This document shows positions 62,447 through 64,000 of a DNA stretch of 64,000 nt, one piece after another (the stretch's first letter is position 1; each line of letters begins with the position of its first letter). The position numbers and the translations under genes are program-made. The stretch covers positions 62,001-126,000 of the forward strand of contig JAGZUF010000008.1 in assembly GCA_018380115.1 (NCBI GenBank). The letters run 5' to 3'. Below the pieces are notes generated by a model that ran no database searches, was not told the DNA's origin, and saw nothing but the letters and a program-made list of their open reading frames with translations. This stretch comes from Oscillospiraceae bacterium (GTDB lineage Bacteria > Bacillota > Clostridia > Oscillospirales > Ruminococcaceae).

Positions 62447-63202
62447 ATGCCGTTTCATCGTGCCCGGCCCGCTGCCGCAGCGCCCGCCCTGAACCCGCCC
62501 GGCCATTTTGTAGAGCTGCGGGACGTGTGCAAATATTATCAGATGGGCACTGTGCGCATCTCTGCTGCGGACCACATCAATTTCCACATCGAAAAGGGTG
62601 AATTCTGCGTCATTGTAGGGCCGTCCGGCGCAGGCAAAACCACCGTGCTGAATATGCTGGGCGGCATGGATACCTGTGACGAGGGCGAGATCTGGCTGGA
62701 CGGCCAGCTTGTCAGCCGCTATTCGCCCAAAGAGCTCACCGCTTACCGCAGGCACGACGTGGGCTTTGTGTTTCAATTCTACAACCTTGTGCAGAACCTG
62801 ACGGCGCTGGAGAATGTAGAGCTTGCCAGCGAAATATGCAAAGAGCCGCTGGACGCTGCTGAAACACTGGAGGAGGTGGGCCTGGGCGGGCGCATGAAAA
62901 ATTTCCCGGCGCAGCTCTCCGGCGGCGAGCAGCAGCGTGTCTCCATTGCGCGCGCACTGGCCAAAAACCCGAAGATTCTCTTGTGCGACGAGCCCACGGG
63001 CGCGCTGGACTACAAAACTGGCAAGCAGGTGCTGAAGCTTTTGCAGGACACCTGCCGCAGCACGGGCCGCACCGTTATCGTCATCACGCACAACTCGGCG
63101 CTTACCGCCATGGCGGACCGCGTTATCCACATTAAAAGCGGCACTGTGACGGCTATGGAGACAAACCCCGCCCCCACGCCCGTGGAAAGGATCGAGTGGT
63201 AA
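62447..63202 (+). CDS. ABC exporter ATPase, MacB/LolD/FtsE type
   Basis: A 251-residue ATPase. Walker A is VGPSGAGKTTVLN, then FVFQFYNLVQNLTALENVE (Q loop), LSGGEQQRVSIARAL (signature) and LLCDEPTGALD (Walker B). About 25 proline/alanine-rich residues precede the domain. The adjacent permease is FtsX-like. AAGGAGC precedes ATG. Likely antimicrobial-peptide or drug export, or lipoprotein-type extraction; substrate unknown. Confidence 0.92.
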   Translation: MPFHRARPAAAAPALNPPGHFVELRDVCKYYQMGTVRISAADHINFHIEKGEFCVIVGPSGAGKTTVLNMLGGMDTCDEGEIWLDGQLVSRYSPKELTAYRRHDVGFVFQFYNLVQNLTALENVELASEICKEPLDAAETLEEVGLGGRMKNFPAQLSGGEQQRVSIARALAKNPKILLCDEPTGALDYKTGKQVLKLLQDTCRSTGRTVIVITHNSALTAMADRVIHIKSGTVTAMETNPAPTPVERIEW

Positions 63203-64000
63203 ATGCGCAGAACGTACCGTAAAAACATTTTGCGCACCGTGCGCGCCACGCTGGGGCGTTTTCTTGCCATTTTTGCCATCGTCGCGCTTGGGGTGGGCTT
63301 TTTGGCCGGCCTGCTGGCCGCCACACCAGATATGCGCTATTCCGGCGACCGCTTTTTTGACGAGACGCATATGTACGACCTGCGCATTCTCAGCGAGCTG
63401 GGCCTCACGGAAGAGGACGTAGAGGCTATCCGCGCGGTGGAGGGTGTGGGCGAAGTGATGCCCGGTTATTATGCAGACGTATTTGCCGACACGCCGGACG
63501 GCGACACCGTAGTGGCGCGGTTTCACTCTGTTCCGCTGGAACAGGTAGAAGAAAAAGAGCCCGAAAATTACCTGAACCGGCTGGAGGTGGTGGAGGGCCG
63601 CCTTCCTGTGAAAGAGGACGAATGCGTCATTAGCGGCGGCTCGTACCTCACGGGCTCCTCCTTCGAAGTGGGCGACACCATCGAGCTCTCTGCCGATAAC
63701 GAGGATTTGGAGGACACCTTCACCCGCACCAGCTTCAAAATCGTGGGCGTGGTGAAAAGCAGCAATTATTTTTCCGTCGAGCGCGAGCCCGCCAATATCG
63801 GCTCGGGCACAGTGTCCATCGTGGCGTACACCGGCGCGCAGAACTTTGCCTACGACGTGTACACCGAGGTGTATGCATCGGTGGAGGGCACGCAGGAAAT
63901 GAGCTGCTTCTCCGATGAATACAAAGATGCTGTGCAGGCTGTTTCCAGCCGCATCGAGGCCGTCAGCGGCGCACTGTGCCAAAAGCGCTACGACGACGTG
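63203..64000 (+). CDS. ABC exporter permease, FtsX/MacB-like, cut by the window edge
   Basis: The first 266 residues are visible. A basic N terminus and one hydrophobic helix (RFLAIFAIVALGVGFLAGLL) lead into a large extracytoplasmic domain with YDLRILSELGLTEEDVEAI and VVEGRLPVKEDECVISGG, typical of MacB_PCD-type permeases of the DUF/FtsX family. It starts directly after the ATPase stop (TAAATG). The rest, including further helices, lies beyond the window. Confidence 0.9.
   Translation, partial: MRRTYRKNILRTVRATLGRFLAIFAIVALGVGFLAGLLAATPDMRYSGDRFFDETHMYDLRILSELGLTEEDVEAIRAVEGVGEVMPGYYADVFADTPDGDTVVARFHSVPLEQVEEKEPENYLNRLEVVEGRLPVKEDECVISGGSYLTGSSFEVGDTIELSADNEDLEDTFTRTSFKIVGVVKSSNYFSVEREPANIGSGTVSIVAYTGAQNFAYDVYTEVYASVEGTQEMSCFSDEYKDAVQAVSSRIEAVSGALCQKRYDDV

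Noticed and set aside
62369..63982. 537-codon leftward open frame across the ABC exporter
   Set aside because: Antisense of the ABC signature motifs and without a ribosome site.

Overview
The window is chromosomal DNA from a gut-type Firmicute, most likely a GC-rich Oscillospiraceae/Ruminococcaceae (Clostridium cluster IV) relative of Gemmiger, Subdoligranulum or Faecalibacterium. The signs are a T-box leader, a SigH-like sigma factor, YqhQ-like (DUF1385) and YfhO proteins, GG(A/G)GG ribosome binding sites with several TTG/GTG starts, and dense GC-rich coding. The genus is inference; the class-level call is fairly safe.

Layout. 1-9.9 kb is a carbohydrate module: a cluster-linked PTS Enzyme I (cut by the window edge), ribulose-phosphate epimerase, a DeoR regulator, a split transketolase, two double-SIS sugar-phosphate enzymes, a HAD phosphatase and an ascorbate-family PTS EIIA/EIIB/EIIC. 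Together they look like uptake and phosphorylation of an unidentified sugar or amino-sugar derivative, SIS-type isomerisation, deamination or deglycation, then entry to the pentose phosphate pathway. 10-29 kb is housekeeping: zinc-ribbon protein, sigma factor, two MATE pumps, Tex, YfhO, YfbR-like HD phosphohydrolase, DusB, PolA, a RimI-like acetyltransferase, Tam-like methyltransferase, TsaD, Sir2, NAD(P)H-hydrate dehydratase and a Bax-inhibitor-1 protein.

29.2-39.4 kb is a visibly AT-rich island. It holds a two-HTH protein, TnpV (a Tn4451-type transposon protein), an XRE regulator with an operator-rich promoter, and a complete type I restriction-modification operon (hsdM-hsdS-[FRG-domain gene]-hsdR). 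A striking array of short covarying palindromes follows, then a serine-recombinase C-terminal remnant and a broken IS200-type tnpA. It reads as a decayed mobile element that delivered a defence operon with an unusual FRG-domain partner.

39.5-64 kb returns to host DNA: a T-box-controlled ABC importer with a UGG specifier (tryptophan), a frameshifted HTH gene beside a membrane protein, a roughly 500-nt structured leader before a parvulin lipoprotein, dTDP-rhamnose genes (rfbB, rfbD, rfbA; no rfbC), two glycosyltransferases, pgsA-rimO-recX-recA, prmC and YqhQ, a two-component system with a lipoprotein, a ZIP transporter, and a TetR regulator divergent from an ABC exporter cut by the right edge.

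The best candidates for something new are the palindrome array at 37725-38365, the FRG gene inside the type I operon, the structured leader at 43827-44331 and the two-SIS/transketolase/ascorbate-PTS sugar module.
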